A DNA stretch of 64,000 nt from Vibrio splendidus (GCF_002873455.1 NZ_MCUN01000001.1:62001-126000); one strand, 5' to 3'; counted from the first letter of the stretch, positions 37,237-48,005 are shown. Made by a program: numbers and translations. Notes: generated by a model not told the origin, from the letters alone.

Positions 37237-37487
37237 ACAACATTAGGTTTCAATTAACTATTATCTATAAGTTACTGTTGTTCACAGTGCTTTAAAACAA
37301 TTAATGAACAAAACTAATCTACTCTAAATGCTATTTGCTCTCTATTTTATTCATTTTTAAGCAGTTATCTAACTATTAGTCATACCGTTAATATCAATTT
37401 ACATTATTTTACATCGAGAGGATTGTTGATTAATGCCATAATATTAATGGTATAAATGAAAATAGTTGAGCGCTAAGAGCACATTAT

Positions 37488-38954
37488 ATGAAAGTAAATA
37501 GGCACTTTAGCCTTACCTTTGTCTTCGGATTTCCCGCAGTGATCGCCGCGATGTTACTTGGCCTAATAGGAAAGAATCACTTTGACGCGGTAGAAAAAGA
37601 CATTAGCAGCGAATTCAACCGTATTGAAGAGGTGTTCAAAGGAACCACTAAAGTTGTTACCGCCTTGGACTACAGTTTCTCAAATTACTACAAATCCGGT
37701 AATCCTCTTTTCCTCGACCACAACAAGCAGGTGGTTGATGGTCTTTGCCGTATTTGGCCTATCGATAGCCTGCTTCTGGCCGATGGAAAAACTACCGACA
37801 TTCCTTCTGTTGATATTGATTACATGCTGGTCGGCGAAGAATCTTTGTGTACAAAAACAAGTAGTGCCTATAAAAGTGCTTCCGAGAAAATAGCTCTCGC
37901 ACCTATTCTTTCATTTCTCTCTCAACTTGATGAATACCACGATGGTGTCCACTTTATTGATAAAAGCGGGTACGTTATTTCGTCACCAGAAGATTTTGCC
38001 AAAGGGTTAGGGAAGGAATTACTTTCGACCATCAAAAGTCGTCCGTATTGGCAAAGAACTGCTAACAACCCCGATCTACTGACTTTATCTGGTCCTGCAT
38101 ATCGGTTTGATTCCTTTGACCGAATTATTAGCATGACGATTCCCGTATTCCATCAAGGAGTGCACCAAGGGATGCTTTCAGTTGATATTGATGCTGACAG
38201 GTTACTCGCGAGCTCCAATGAGCATCTAGCGGGTAGGATCGATATTATTGATACGATTTTAGCTAACCCGATTGATACGGCCGCGTTCTATCACGAAATT
38301 AAACTCGAAGGGGTCGCGTCTCATCATGCGATTTACTACGAGTTGGATCTTGCTAATGAAGTGGAGCACTTTTTCGTTTATGAAAAAGACAGCTTAATCG
38401 TCGCTATTATCGTGTATTTGTTCTCGGTTACGATTTTCTTTTATGTTAACTCCAATATTGAACGTGGTTACTTCAAAGAACTGGCAGCTAAAGACTCAAT
38501 GACAGGGTTATTGAATCGACGAGGCTTAGAAGCGTTCTGGCGCAGCGTAGAGCACGATCAATTGTTTGCCTTAACGGTATTTGATATCGACGATTTCAAG
38601 TCAATTAACGATACTTATGGCCACGATAAAGGTGATGATGTGATTCGTTATATGTCACGTCAAATTAGTAACAGTGTTCGAAGTAGTGATGTGGCAGCTC
38701 GGTTTGGCGGAGAAGAGTTTGTCGTTTATTTGAAAGGCGATAATCGTGAGACGCTAATAAGGACATTAGAACGAGTAAAAAATGCGGTCTGCGCGAACTC
38801 GGCCGACATTGTTCCGAATGGGTTTACGGTATCTGGCGGTGTTTGTATTGTTGAAACAGAGCAGAACAAGCTTAACTTTGAAGAGATATTTAAATACGCC
38901 GATGAAAAACTGTACGTGGCTAAGACTACGGGTAAAGACCGGATCGTATTTTAG
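37488..38954 (+). CDS. Membrane diguanylate cyclase with a periplasmic Cache-like sensor
   Basis: Makes the second messenger cyclic di-GMP from two GTP. The 488 residues have a first transmembrane segment (about 8-26), a periplasmic region of about 280 residues, and a second segment near 300-320 (LIVAIIVYLFSVTIFFYVNS). The GGDEF domain begins DSMTGLLNRRGL. The active site is GGEEF in ARFGGEEFVVYL, and an inhibitory I-site RSSD lies exactly five residues before it, so the enzyme should be active and product-inhibited. VHFIDKSGYVISSPEDF in the periplasmic part is typical of Cache domains. It probably works with the binding protein encoded upstream. Confidence 0.93.
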   Translation: MKVNRHFSLTFVFGFPAVIAAMLLGLIGKNHFDAVEKDISSEFNRIEEVFKGTTKVVTALDYSFSNYYKSGNPLFLDHNKQVVDGLCRIWPIDSLLLADGKTTDIPSVDIDYMLVGEESLCTKTSSAYKSASEKIALAPILSFLSQLDEYHDGVHFIDKSGYVISSPEDFAKGLGKELLSTIKSRPYWQRTANNPDLLTLSGPAYRFDSFDRIISMTIPVFHQGVHQGMLSVDIDADRLLASSNEHLAGRIDIIDTILANPIDTAAFYHEIKLEGVASHHAIYYELDLANEVEHFFVYEKDSLIVAIIVYLFSVTIFFYVNSNIERGYFKELAAKDSMTGLLNRRGLEAFWRSVEHDQLFALTVFDIDDFKSINDTYGHDKGDDVIRYMSRQISNSVRSSDVAARFGGEEFVVYLKGDNRETLIRTLERVKNAVCANSADIVPNGFTVSGGVCIVETEQNKLNFEEIFKYADEKLYVAKTTGKDRIVF

Positions 38955-38995
38955 CCACACTATTGAGGCTCTATACCGCGATAGGAGGAACTAAC

Positions 38996-39952
38996 TCAAA
39001 CGGGTTGTCTGTGTTCTTCTTGATAACGTTGAAGGCGCTCTACAATGGGTGGCGCTTTCTTGAAAGTACGAATTTCTTTAAATAGCTCGTTCGCTTCAGG
39101 GTAGCCTTTACTTAAATAAACAAACCATTGCTTCACTCTATTGGGGTAGTACATGCCTTTGTCCCCTTTGATTTGAAACTCTGAATAGCGCAATAAAAGT
39201 TCAATGACTTTATCCCACGGCATTTTCTGGTGGTTGTGCTTAACGACGTTGCCAAGGTTTGGAATATTGAAAGCGCCGCGACAGACCATCAATGACTCGA
39301 TGCCTGTGGCTTTTATGCAATCTTGACCATCTTGGTAGTTCCAGATTTCCCCATTAGCAATCAACGGCAGAGAAGTTTTCTCTCTTATTTGATTGATGTA
39401 ATCCCACTTGATTTCGCTGGCTTTATAGCCGCCAACTTTGGTTCTTGCATGCACTGTGAGTTCGTCAGCTTTTGCTTGCTCGATAGCGTCGACAATTTCA
39501 AAGCATTCTTCCGGATGCTCCCAACCTAATCGAATTTTTGCGGATACTGGAATATGTGCTGGTACTGCTTCTCGACAGGCGTTCACCACTTGATAGATGA
39601 GTTCAGGTTCTTTTAATAATGAAGCGCCACCATTACTTTTGTTTACCGCTTTTGCCGGACAACCAAAATTAAGATCAATGCCTTTAGCGCCTAAGTTGGC
39701 CGCTTGAAAAGCATTTTCAGCCATCCAATTCGGGTGTTGCCCTAAAAGTTGCAGATGGATTGGTACACCTGCCATAGTTTGAGAGCCTTGATGCAATTCT
39801 GGGCAAATACGGTGGAACACATGTGGAGGAAGAAGTTGATCAACTACACGCACAAATTCCGTCACACAGAGATCGTAATCGTTGATCTCTGTAAGAATCT
39901 CACGCATTAGGTGGTCTAGTACGCCCTCCATAGGGCCAAGTATTACTCGCAT
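38996..39952 (-). CDS. dusC: tRNA-dihydrouridine(16) synthase DusC
   Basis: FMN enzyme that reduces U16 in tRNA to dihydrouridine. The 318 residues match DusC. The N-terminal FMN-binding LGPMEGVLD, the catalytic Cys in DLNFGCPAKAVNKSNGGASLL, and the conserved LTVHARTK and NGEIWNYQDG are visible. It faces the diguanylate cyclase gene convergently and stands alone. Confidence 0.94.
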   Translation of the reverse strand: MRVILGPMEGVLDHLMREILTEINDYDLCVTEFVRVVDQLLPPHVFHRICPELHQGSQTMAGVPIHLQLLGQHPNWMAENAFQAANLGAKGIDLNFGCPAKAVNKSNGGASLLKEPELIYQVVNACREAVPAHIPVSAKIRLGWEHPEECFEIVDAIEQAKADELTVHARTKVGGYKASEIKWDYINQIREKTSLPLIANGEIWNYQDGQDCIKATGIESLMVCRGAFNIPNLGNVVKHNHQKMPWDKVIELLLRYSEFQIKGDKGMYYPNRVKQWFVYLSKGYPEANELFKEIRTFKKAPPIVERLQRYQEEHRQPV

Positions 39953-40148
39953 GTTGCTTTACCTAAACTGAGTGGACCTAAAAATTCGAGGCGTGATTGT
40001 ACGGTGTGCATACAGGATTGTCACTATGAGTATGGTTTGCCTGTCTTGAGTGTGCTTACCTGGCGCGATGATGGTTTCTCGCTTAATAGCGACATCTTGG
40101 TGAGTATGGCGTTATAATATCGAAAATGCCCCAATATTCAGAGCTTTC

Positions 40149-40769
40149 ATGACATATCAATTATTAAGCCTACCAGAATCAATCACTGACATTACTCCAC
40201 AGTTCATTGAAGGTTCAATCCTTGCTTCCAACTTAGCGACCAAGCCACTTGATCCAGAAGAGTGGTTAGCTATCGTTGCGCCTGAAACAGGTAAAGATCT
40301 TGTAACCATTGTGACTGAACAGATTAATCGCCAGCACAATTTGATTCAGCGTAGTGAGTACTTACTGATAGACGTACTGGTTGGTGGTGACTTTAACGAG
40401 CAATTTTCGGATTTTGCTGAAGGCTTTATGATGGTTTGGCCAACGGTTGAAGAGCAATGGCAAACAGTGACGATGGCTGATGGCACTCTACGTATGCTGC
40501 AAGCACTCCTAACAACCTTGATGCTTGGGATTGATGAAGAGCAGACTCAGCAACAAATGGTCGCAGCTGGACTTAAAAATCCACCATCGCTTGCCGATTT
40601 AATCGATCAGATAGATCTGATGATTTCAGAAGTAGCGTTGGCTGCGGACGAGGCAATGTTAGGGAATAAGTCACAGAGTGTGAATCCATTTAAAGGTATC
40701 GGTCGAAACGATCCTTGCCCGTGTGAAAGCGGAAAAAAATTTAAACAGTGCTGCGGCAAAAACAACTAA
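40149..40769 (+). CDS. YecA/YgfB-family protein with a SEC-C zinc motif
   Basis: A 206-residue protein with an N-terminal all-helical YecA/YgfB (UPF0149) domain, including [19 protein letters not shown]. The C-terminal SEC-C metal-binding motif is [16 protein letters not shown] (C-X-C-X8-C-C). SEC-C tails bind zinc and, in SecA, mediate SecB and ribosome contact; E. coli YecA has been linked to SecA-like metal binding. The role here is unknown. It is a single-gene unit with a bidirectional terminator shared with dsbB. Confidence 0.85.
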   Translation: MTYQLLSLPESITDITPQFIEGSILASNLATKPLDPEEWLAIVAPETGKDLVTIVTEQINRQHNLIQRSEYLLIDVLVGGDFNEQFSDFAEGFMMVWPTVEEQWQTVTMADGTLRMLQALLTTLMLGIDEEQTQQQMVAAGLKNPPSLADLIDQIDLMISEVALAADEAMLGNKSQSVNPFKGIGRNDPCPCESGKKFKQCCGKNN

Positions 40770-40840
40770 TAAAGGTTTTTTGAGTAACTCAGCTTGAGTG
40801 AGTAACAGATTTCCTCTAAGTGATAAAAAGCTTAAGCGAT

Positions 40841-40870
40841 AAAAAAGTCGACCTTGTGGTCAACTTTTTT
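40841..40870. terminator. Bidirectional terminator between the YecA-like gene and dsbB
   Basis: AAAAAAGTcGACC, loop TTGT, GGTCaACTTTTTT, with one mismatch in a 13-bp stem and A and T flanks. Confidence 0.8.
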
Positions 40871-40896
40871 GTTGTTCTAATTTAGATGATCTAGTG

Positions 40897-41421
40897 TTAA
40901 TCGTTTTTCGATTTTACAAATTGAGATATAACCACAAAACCGAAAGCAACCAAGTTACCCGCAAAAATAATCACTAGCCATTGAGGCATTGAAAGCTCTA
41001 AGAACTGCCATACCACCTTGCTACAGTCACCGTAAGCTTCAAACATCCACGGAGCCCATTGGTTTAGAGGTGCCCAACTCGGGAAAGTAACGAATAAATC
41101 ACAGGTTGCGAAAGGAGACGGATTAAACTGGTAATCGACGTGCTCTAAAGCCAACGTCAAACCTTTGTAGGCGCCAAATCCCCAACCAGCAAGGCCTAAC
41201 CAACGTGATATCGGGTTGTTCGGAGCAATCGCACCAATCATTGCAGCGACACCGATAGCAAGCATAGCAACGCGCTCATAGATACACATCACACAAGGGC
41301 CGAGCATCATCACGTGTTGAAAGAAGAGAGCACATGCCTCAAAAAAGACAATAAAAGCCAGCAGTAAAAGCCAAGATAAACGTCCCTTAGAGAAGTCTTT
41401 GAGCATTGCAAAAAAGTTCAC
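40897..41421 (-). CDS. dsbB: Disulfide bond formation protein DsbB
   Basis: Inner-membrane oxidase that reoxidises DsbA and passes electrons to quinone. The 174 residues match DsbB. There are four transmembrane segments. The first periplasmic redox pair is in GPCVMCIYERVAML; the second pair is Cys in ATCDLFVTFPSW and Cys in AYGDCSKVVW. It is co-oriented with nhaB, but a terminator and a MITE-like element separate them. Confidence 0.96.
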   Translation of the reverse strand: MNFFAMLKDFSKGRLSWLLLLAFIVFFEACALFFQHVMMLGPCVMCIYERVAMLAIGVAAMIGAIAPNNPISRWLGLAGWGFGAYKGLTLALEHVDYQFNPSPFATCDLFVTFPSWAPLNQWAPWMFEAYGDCSKVVWQFLELSMPQWLVIIFAGNLVAFGFVVISQFVKSKND

Positions 41422-41445
41422 GAATTTAATCCCGTCTATAAAATA

Positions 41446-41473
41446 AAAAAGCTCTGAATACTCAGAGCTTTTT
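41446..41473 (-). terminator. Terminator downstream of nhaB
   Basis: AAAAAGCTCTGA, loop ATAC, TCAGAGCTTTTT: a perfect stem with A and T flanks. On the minus strand it lies beyond the MITE-like element and 25 bases before dsbB, so it most likely once directly followed nhaB. Confidence 0.8.
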
Positions 41474-41515
41474 ATCTTGGATAAGTTTCCTAATCAACTA
41501 ATATTTTTGATTAGC

Positions 41516-41783
41516 TAGGGAGTGTTAACCTTTCGCGGTTAAATTTTGTTCGAGATAAAAGCGTTTTAATCGCGGCGAGGGGAAAGTAGCCTAGTTATTC
41601 TAAGCAAATTCCCCTCAACAAAGAGTAAAACGCTTTTAGCCGAACCCTTCGGGCAGCGTTTGCTGGTCATTTCTACTACGTTATCGGCTTCTCATGTAGG
41701 CTAGCTACACATCGACGCCTCTGCCTTGTATAAATACCCAGCAACTCGCTGCAAAAATCAGCTCGAAAGGTCAACACGCCCTA
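41516..41783. mobile_element. MITE-like element with 20-bp terminal inverted repeats, 268 bp
   Basis: The left end is TAGGGAGTGTTAACCTTTCG and the complement of the right end (41764-41783) is TAGGGCGTGTTGACCTTTCG, 18 of 20 identical. Inside is a perfect 13-bp inverted pair, TAAAAGCGTTTTA (41556-41568) and TAAAACGCTTTTA (41626-41638), with GGGGAA and TTCCCC nested within it. There is no transposase gene, and no clear target-site duplication by eye. It sits between nhaB and the nhaB terminator. Confidence 0.75.
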
Positions 41784-41818
41784 AATACACTTATTGTGCC
41801 TTGCAACACAAAATCGAA

Positions 41819-43411
41819 TTAGTGACCACCAGAGATAACTGGAGCAATAACCTCACCAGTACGCTGAATGATCCAACCAGCATCATAGAACCATGCTGTC
41901 ATCGGTTCGACTAAGAAGACAATACCTGCAAGACCAACAAGTGCTAATACGATGGTGTATGGCAGAGCCATGATAACCATGCGACCGTAAGACAGTCGAA
42001 TTAGCGGAGCAAGTGCTGATGTTAATAGGAATAGGAATGCAGCTTGGCCATTTGGTGTAGCGACAGAAGGTAGGTTCGTACCTGTGTTGATAGCAACTGC
42101 AAGTAGGTCGAACTGGTCGCGAGTGATGATGCCTTCAACCAGTGCTGTTTTCACTTCGTTGATGTAAACCGTTCCGACGAACACGTTGTCTGAAACCATC
42201 GATAAGATACCGTTGGCTACATAGAATAGCGCAAGCTGTGCGCCTTTATCTTCAACGTGAAGTACTGCATCGATTACTGGCTTAAATAGTGCTTGATCGA
42301 TGATTACAGCAACGACCGCAAAAAAGACGGCAAGAAGAGCAGTAAATGGCAATGCTTCTTCAAAGGCTTTACCCATAGAGTGCTCTTCAATAACACCAGT
42401 AAACGCCGTTGCTAAGATGATAACTGAAAGACCAATCAAACCAACCTCAGCGACGTGAAGTGCAAGGCCGACAATAAGCCAAACTGCGATTGCACTTTGA
42501 ACCCATAGTTTTGCTACGTCTTGTTTTGTGCGGTTTGCTCGCTCTTTGTTGTCAAATTCAACTAAAATTTGGCGAACATTATTTGGCAGTTTCGCACCAT
42601 AGCCAAACACTTTGAATTTTTCTACAAGTGCACAAGTTAGAATACCGCAGAAGAAAACAGGCAGTGTTACAGGCAGCATACGGATGATAAATTCACCGAA
42701 TTCCCACCCTGCTTGTTTAGCAATAACTAAGTTTTGAGGCTCACCTACCATGGTCATTACACCACCAAGTGCAGTACCAACACCGGCATGCATAAGCAAT
42801 GAACGTAGGAAAGCACGGTAGTTTTCTAAGTCGTCACGAGTCAGCTCAGAGATTTCTTCATCATGAGTATGATCGTGCGCTGACGTTGTGCCCTTACCTG
42901 ACGCAACCTTGTGATAGATAGAGTAGAAACCAACCGCAACGCTAATAACAACGGCGATTACTGTTAGAGCATCTAAAAATGCCGACAAGAAAGCAGCTGC
43001 AATGCAGAAAGCAATAGAGAGTAAGACTTTTGATTGGATACCGAGCAGGATCTTCGTGAAAATGAACAGGAGCAGTTCTTTCATGAAGTAAATGCCAGCA
43101 ACCATGAATACAAGTAAGAGTAATACTGGAAGGTTTGCTTGTAGCTCGTGATAAACCATTTCTGGTTTGGTCATACCAATGGCGACGGCTTGAATTGCCA
43201 GTAAACCACCCGGTTGAAGAGGGTAGCATTTTAGAGCCATAGCTAGAGTGAAAATAAACTCAACCACTAATAGCCAGCCCGCAACAAATGGGTCAACTAG
43301 GAAGAAAACAAACGGGTTGATGATTAAAAAGGAAATGATGGCAAGTTTATACCAATCAGGAGCTTTACCAAGGAAGTTCTTGATAAAAGCGTTTCCGAGA
43401 GACATCGGCAT
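41819..43411 (-). CDS. nhaB: Na+/H+ antiporter NhaB
   Basis: Electrogenic sodium-proton antiporter of the inner membrane (three Na+ for two H+ antiports are reported for the family). The 530 residues match NhaB of vibrios. The N-terminal [20 protein letters not shown] and the central [22 protein letters not shown] are family hallmarks; about a dozen hydrophobic segments follow one another. The C-terminal part holds [19 protein letters not shown]. It is divergent from fadR across a 639-base gap, as in V. cholerae. The MITE-like repeat separates it from dsbB. Confidence 0.96.
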   Translation of the reverse strand: MPMSLGNAFIKNFLGKAPDWYKLAIISFLIINPFVFFLVDPFVAGWLLVVEFIFTLAMALKCYPLQPGGLLAIQAVAIGMTKPEMVYHELQANLPVLLLLVFMVAGIYFMKELLLFIFTKILLGIQSKVLLSIAFCIAAAFLSAFLDALTVIAVVISVAVGFYSIYHKVASGKGTTSAHDHTHDEEISELTRDDLENYRAFLRSLLMHAGVGTALGGVMTMVGEPQNLVIAKQAGWEFGEFIIRMLPVTLPVFFCGILTCALVEKFKVFGYGAKLPNNVRQILVEFDNKERANRTKQDVAKLWVQSAIAVWLIVGLALHVAEVGLIGLSVIILATAFTGVIEEHSMGKAFEEALPFTALLAVFFAVVAVIIDQALFKPVIDAVLHVEDKGAQLALFYVANGILSMVSDNVFVGTVYINEVKTALVEGIITRDQFDLLAVAINTGTNLPSVATPNGQAAFLFLLTSALAPLIRLSYGRMVIMALPYTIVLALVGLAGIVFLVEPMTAWFYDAGWIIQRTGEVIAPVISGGH

Positions 43412-44050
43412 GTTAATACTCTTTTATGTTGATTATGAATAGACAAGCAATACAACATTTGAGAATCGAGCTATAGAGTTTGTTAAAAACTATAACTAAC
43501 AGTGACTTAGAAAAACTACATTCCATGTAATGTTCTGTGGTCTTGCCAAGTCACTCCCTTAGAAACTCAAGCACTGCTAATTTTTGAGCGCAACTCTACT
43601 CTTAGATAACATTTAGTCAACAGGAAAACCCCTGTAGCCCTAAAAATACCTCTTTTTTGTTGAGAAACGCGATCAAAGTAGCGCAAGCATACCACTTAAA
43701 ATGTGATAAAAACCGACTAGAATCAATATTTCAGCGAAATGATTGAAATTAACAGAATAACGACGGTTTATATATGATTATTACAACTTAATATTGCAAA
43801 TTAGTAACTTTAAAATCATGACCAATCTCATTGATTTTAAAGAAAATTTGTTGTGTTAATGATTTGTTGAAATGGTGGTTTATCGATGCTTGCTTTTCAA
43901 ACCTAGGGTGCAAACGTGTGCTGAACTTTAGAGTTTTAACTCTACTAGTGTTTTGGGGGAGTAAAATTTTTGAGGGTGTTTCCGCTAGGTGTGAACTAGT
44001 GGTATGATGAGTAAATTAGAACAGAATAATTAAATTGGATTGAAGTGTAG
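43412..44050. other. Divergent nhaB-fadR intergenic region
   Basis: About 640 AT-rich bases without a supported gene. It should contain both promoters. A short inverted pair TAGAGT with ACTCTA (about 43929-43944) is the only structure I noticed. I could not identify a FadR operator by eye. Confidence 0.4.
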
Positions 44051-44890
44051 ATGGTCATTAAGGCTAAAAGCCCGGCAGGATTTGCAGAAAAGTATATCAT
44101 TGAAAGTATTTGGAATGGCCGTTTCGCTCCAGGTTCTATCTTGCCCGCAGAGCGTGAGCTTTCTGAGCTGATTGGTGTTACACGTACTACGCTTCGTGAA
44201 GTACTTCAGCGTCTTGCTCGTGATGGTTGGTTGACAATCCAACACGGTAAGCCAACTAAAGTTAACCAGTTTATGGAAACGTCAGGTCTTCATATTCTTG
44301 ATACATTAATGACGTTGGATGTTGATAACGCAAGCAAAATGGTAGAAGACTTACTCGCTGCACGCACCAATATCAGCCCTATTTTTATGCGTTATGCATT
44401 TAAAGCAAATAAAGAAGCTTCTGAGCGTACGATTACTAATGTGATCGAATCCTGTGAAGCTTTACTTGCGGCACCGACATGGGATGAATTCCTAGAGTCT
44501 TCCCCGTACGCTGATAAGATCAAACAATCAGTGAAAGAAGACGCAGAAAAAGATGAAACGAAGCGTCAAACGATCTTAGTTGCTAAAACTTTTAACTTTT
44601 ACGATTACATGCTTTTCCAACGTTTAGCATTCCATTCAGGTAACCAAATTTATGGTCTGATCTTCAACGGTGTTCGTAAATTGTACGACCGTGTTGGCAG
44701 CTACTACTTCTCTAATCCAGAAGCTCGTCGCTTAGCCATGGAGTTCTACAAAGACTTGTTTGTTATTTGTGAAAGTGGTGAGCGTGAAAACTTGCCACTT
44801 GTGATTCGTAACTACGGTATCGCAAGCGCACAGATTTGGAACGAGATGAAAACAACGTTACCAACAAACTTTACTGAAGACGACAGCTAA
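44051..44890 (+). CDS. fadR: Fatty acid metabolism regulator FadR, Vibrio type
   Basis: GntR-family regulator that represses fatty-acid degradation genes and activates unsaturated fatty-acid synthesis genes; long-chain acyl-CoA releases it from DNA. The N-terminal winged helix is [33 protein letters not shown]. The 279 residues are 40 more than E. coli FadR (239). The extra stretch lies near residues 138-177 (starting at [19 protein letters not shown]), the insertion that in V. cholerae FadR creates a second acyl-CoA site. It is monocistronic, with a strong terminator. Confidence 0.97.
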   Translation: MVIKAKSPAGFAEKYIIESIWNGRFAPGSILPAERELSELIGVTRTTLREVLQRLARDGWLTIQHGKPTKVNQFMETSGLHILDTLMTLDVDNASKMVEDLLAARTNISPIFMRYAFKANKEASERTITNVIESCEALLAAPTWDEFLESSPYADKIKQSVKEDAEKDETKRQTILVAKTFNFYDYMLFQRLAFHSGNQIYGLIFNGVRKLYDRVGSYYFSNPEARRLAMEFYKDLFVICESGERENLPLVIRNYGIASAQIWNEMKTTLPTNFTEDDS

Positions 44891-44952
44891 GTCTTTTCAT
44901 TAAAGTCCTGTTAGGTTGGTTTACTTATTAAGTAAACGACGTAAAGAAAACG

Positions 44953-44991
44953 AAAAAGCGGCGAGATAATCAAATTATCTCGCCGCTTTTT
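44953..44991. terminator. Strong bidirectional terminator between fadR and yehS
   Basis: A perfect 18-bp stem: AAAAAGCGGCGAGATAAT, loop CAA, and its complement, ending in T run on either strand. Confidence 0.92.
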
Positions 44992-45085
44992 ATTTATCGA
45001 TAGTTGGTGAAAACTTATCAATAGGCAGTAAGTTACTAGTGGCCAGCAACTTATCTACAAGTAGTCACTATCTATGATGAGTAAC

Positions 45086-45565
45086 TCAACCTGCAAACTC
45101 TTCTGAGTCTGGACGGTTAGTAAATTGCACGCCATTTAGAAAATCGCAAAGTAGTTGGTCTTCACATACTTTGTAGTTCTTGTTCTCTGGTTTACGGAAG
45201 TAGGCACCAATCTCGTACTTACTTAGGCTGATGCCTACCACTTCTAATATATCTAATACATCTTCTGCTTTCATGTTCAACGCAATACGCAGCTTCATGA
45301 AAATCATGTTGTTCGTTAGTGCGACTTCAGGTTTAGGTTGCTCGCCTTCCTTTTTACCACGCTTAAGGTTGATGAAACCATTTAGGAATACCGCTAACTC
45401 TTTATCTTTCATCTTAGAGCATGACTTGTCGTTGTCGTCTTTTAGCCAGTTGATTACTTGGTCATGAGCAACGGTCACATCAGCTTGCTCGATAGCTTTG
45501 ATGATTTGTGCATTTTTAAGGTTTAGCGCGTGTTGAATACGACGCAAAATTTCGTTGTTAGTCAC
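45086..45565 (-). CDS. yehS: DUF1456 family protein YehS
   Basis: A 159-residue cytoplasmic protein made of two similar helical halves, each starting NNxIxxxLRxALN-like (MTNNEILRRIQHALNLKNAQI and LTNNMIFMKLRIALNMKAEDV) and each ending in an FLNG segment (LAVFLNGFINLKRG, LLCDFLNGVQF). This tandem duplication is the hallmark of DUF1456/YehS; the function is unknown. It lies 221 bases from metG on the same strand. Confidence 0.9.
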   Translation of the reverse strand: MTNNEILRRIQHALNLKNAQIIKAIEQADVTVAHDQVINWLKDDNDKSCSKMKDKELAVFLNGFINLKRGKKEGEQPKPEVALTNNMIFMKLRIALNMKAEDVLDILEVVGISLSKYEIGAYFRKPENKNYKVCEDQLLCDFLNGVQFTNRPDSEEFAG

Positions 45566-45696
45566 TGGGGATTCCTAAAAAGGGTTTGGAGAGTAAAGAG
45601 GTGCTGGTTAGCCCGTTATCGTCGACAAACCAATTTCTACTCTACATAGCATAGTTGACGGCGACTCTAACAGAGAACGCTTATTTTCGGTAGATA

Positions 45697-45751
45697 TAAA
45701 AAATCCCCAATGCTTGTTAACTCATTCAAGTTAAAAGTGCATTAGGGATTT
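45697..45751 (-). terminator. Terminator of metG
   Basis: Stem AAATCCCcAATGC with GCATTaGGGATTT around a 25-base loop, followed on the minus strand by T run. The large loop makes it weaker than the others. Confidence 0.6.
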
Positions 45752-45786
45752 CGTTATGAGTGCTCGTTATCTGACTGAAGCCAGAG

Positions 45787-47847
45787 TTACATTACACGCA
45801 TACCAGGTTGAGCACCTTCGTGTGGTTCAAGGATCCACAAGTCGCTGCCGCCAGGGCCAGCAGCTAGGATCATGCCTTCAGACATACCAAACTTCATCTT
45901 ACGAGGTTTAAGGTTTGCTACCATTACCGTTAGCTTGCCTTCTAGCTCTTCAGGTTTGTACGCTGACTTGATACCAGAAAATACTTGGCGAGTTTCACCG
46001 CCGATGTCCAATTGGAACTTCAGTAGTTTGTTCGCTTTTGGTACTTCTTCACATGAGATAATACGAGCAATACGCATATCGACTGCTGCAAATGCATCGA
46101 ACTCAATCTCGTCTGCGATTGGCTCTTTGTCTAGCTCAGTTTGGCTTGCTTGCTCTTTTTCAGCTTCTGCTTTTTCTTTCGCAGCGGCTTCTGCGGCTGC
46201 ATCTTCTTTAGAAGACTCGATCATTGCTTCCACTTTCTTCGGATCAATACGGCTAAACAGCGCTTTGAACTTAGTGATTTCGTGATCAGTGAGCGGTGTT
46301 GTAATAGCTTCCCACGTTAGCTCTTCGTTTAGGAAAGCCTCAGTGCGAGCCGCTAGCTCTGGCATAACAGGTTTCAGGTAAGCCATTAGTACGCGGAATA
46401 GGTTAATACCTACAGAAGAAACTTCTTGAAGCTCTTTCTCTTTGCCTTCTTCTTTCGCAAGAACCCAAGGTGCTTTTTCGTCAATGTACTGGTTCGCTTT
46501 ATCAGCTAGTGCAGTAATTTCGCGGATAGCGCGGCTGAACTCACGAGTTTCGTATAGCTGACCGATACGCTCAGCAGCAGCAACGAATTCGTTGTATAGC
46601 TCAGGTTCTGCAAATTCAGCAGAAAGCTTGCCTTCAAAACGTTTCGTGATGAAGCCAGCGTTACGAGACGCTAGGTTAACAATTTTGTTTACTACGTCAG
46701 CGTTTACACGTTGAGTGAAGTCTTCAAGGTTAAGGTCAAGGTCATCAATACGGCTGTTTAGTTTCGCAGCGTAGTAGTAGCGTAGACACTCAGGGTCTAA
46801 GTGGTTTAAGTACGTACTTGCTTTGATGAATGTGCCTTTCGACTTAGACATCTTCGCACCGTTCACCGTTACGTAGCCGTGTACGAATACGTTGTTTGGC
46901 TTACGGAAACCAGCGCCTTCTAGCATTGCAGGCCAGAATAGGCTGTGGAAGTAAACGATGTCTTTACCGATGAAGTGGTAAAGCTCAGTTGTGCTGTCTT
47001 TCTTCCAGTATTCGTCAAAGTTTAGATCGTCACGCTTGTCACATAGGTTCTTGAAAGAAGCCATGTAGCCAACAGGTGCGTCTAGCCATACGTAGAAGAA
47101 TTTGTTTTTCTCACCTGGGATCTCGAAGCCGAAGTAAGGTGCATCACGTGAGATATCCCACTGTTGCAGACCAGACTCGAACCATTCCTGCATTTTGTTT
47201 GCAGTTTCATTCTGTAGAGAGCCAGAACGAGTCCACTCTTTAAGCATGCTTTCGAACTGAGGTAGGTCGAAGAAGAAGTGCTCAGAATCTTTCATTACTG
47301 GAGTTGCGCCAGAAACCGCTGATTTAGGGTTAATTAGCTCAGTTGGGCTGTATGTCTCACCACAGTTATCACAGTTATCACCATACTGGTCTTCTGACTT
47401 ACACTTAGGGCAAGTACCTTTTACAAAGCGGTCTGGTAGGAACATCTCTTTCTCAGGATCGAAAAGCTGAGAAATAGTACGGCTAGAAATGAAGCCGTTC
47501 TTTTTAAGTTCTAGATAGATGTGAGAAGCCAGTTCACGGTTCTCTTCACTATGTGTGCTGTGATAGTTATCAAAGCTGATATCAAAGCCAGCGAAGTCTT
47601 TTTGGTGCTCTTCACTAACAGCAGCGATCATCTCTTCTGGCGTGATACCCATCTGTTGAGCTTTAAGCATAATTGGCGTGCCGTGAGCATCGTCAGCACA
47701 GATGAAGTTTACAGTGTTGCCACGTAGACGCTGGTATCGAACCCAGATATCAGCTTGGATATGCTCAAGCATATGACCAAGGTGAATAGAGCCGTTAGCG
47801 TACGGAAGCGCACAAGTTACCAAAAGTTGTCTTGGATCAGTTGCCAT
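45787..47847 (-). CDS. metG: Methionyl-tRNA synthetase
   Basis: Charges tRNA-Met for initiation and elongation. The 686 residues match the dimeric class-I enzyme with a C-terminal tRNA-binding domain. The HIGH-type motif is [14 protein letters not shown], the zinc knuckle is [17 protein letters not shown], and the KMSKS loop is [11 protein letters not shown]. An acidic Ala/Glu-rich linker near residues 545-580 leads to the EMAP-like C-terminal domain ([18 protein letters not shown]). It is divergent from apbC, as in E. coli and many relatives. Confidence 0.98.
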   Translation of the reverse strand: MATDPRQLLVTCALPYANGSIHLGHMLEHIQADIWVRYQRLRGNTVNFICADDAHGTPIMLKAQQMGITPEEMIAAVSEEHQKDFAGFDISFDNYHSTHSEENRELASHIYLELKKNGFISSRTISQLFDPEKEMFLPDRFVKGTCPKCKSEDQYGDNCDNCGETYSPTELINPKSAVSGATPVMKDSEHFFFDLPQFESMLKEWTRSGSLQNETANKMQEWFESGLQQWDISRDAPYFGFEIPGEKNKFFYVWLDAPVGYMASFKNLCDKRDDLNFDEYWKKDSTTELYHFIGKDIVYFHSLFWPAMLEGAGFRKPNNVFVHGYVTVNGAKMSKSKGTFIKASTYLNHLDPECLRYYYAAKLNSRIDDLDLNLEDFTQRVNADVVNKIVNLASRNAGFITKRFEGKLSAEFAEPELYNEFVAAAERIGQLYETREFSRAIREITALADKANQYIDEKAPWVLAKEEGKEKELQEVSSVGINLFRVLMAYLKPVMPELAARTEAFLNEELTWEAITTPLTDHEITKFKALFSRIDPKKVEAMIESSKEDAAAEAAAKEKAEAEKEQASQTELDKEPIADEIEFDAFAAVDMRIARIISCEEVPKANKLLKFQLDIGGETRQVFSGIKSAYKPEELEGKLTVMVANLKPRKMKFGMSEGMILAAGPGGSDLWILEPHEGAQPGMRVM

Positions 47848-47938
47848 ACTTAATAATTCGCTTTTTTGATAGGTATAAATTTTGAGAGGTAATACTACTT
47901 TATAACGTGTGATACGCCAAGTTATCAGACAAAGGATT

Positions 47939-47957
47939 CCCCTAGTTTTTTAGGGGT
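47939..47957. other. Short hairpin in the metG-apbC gap
   Basis: CCCCTA, loop GTTTT, TTAGGGG, about 50 bases before apbC. It may be a leader structure of apbC; it is not a convincing terminator. Confidence 0.35.
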
Positions 47958-48005
47958 TCAGTCTTCATCTCGTGGGTGATAGCATAAATAAAAAAAGGAG
48001 CCCCA

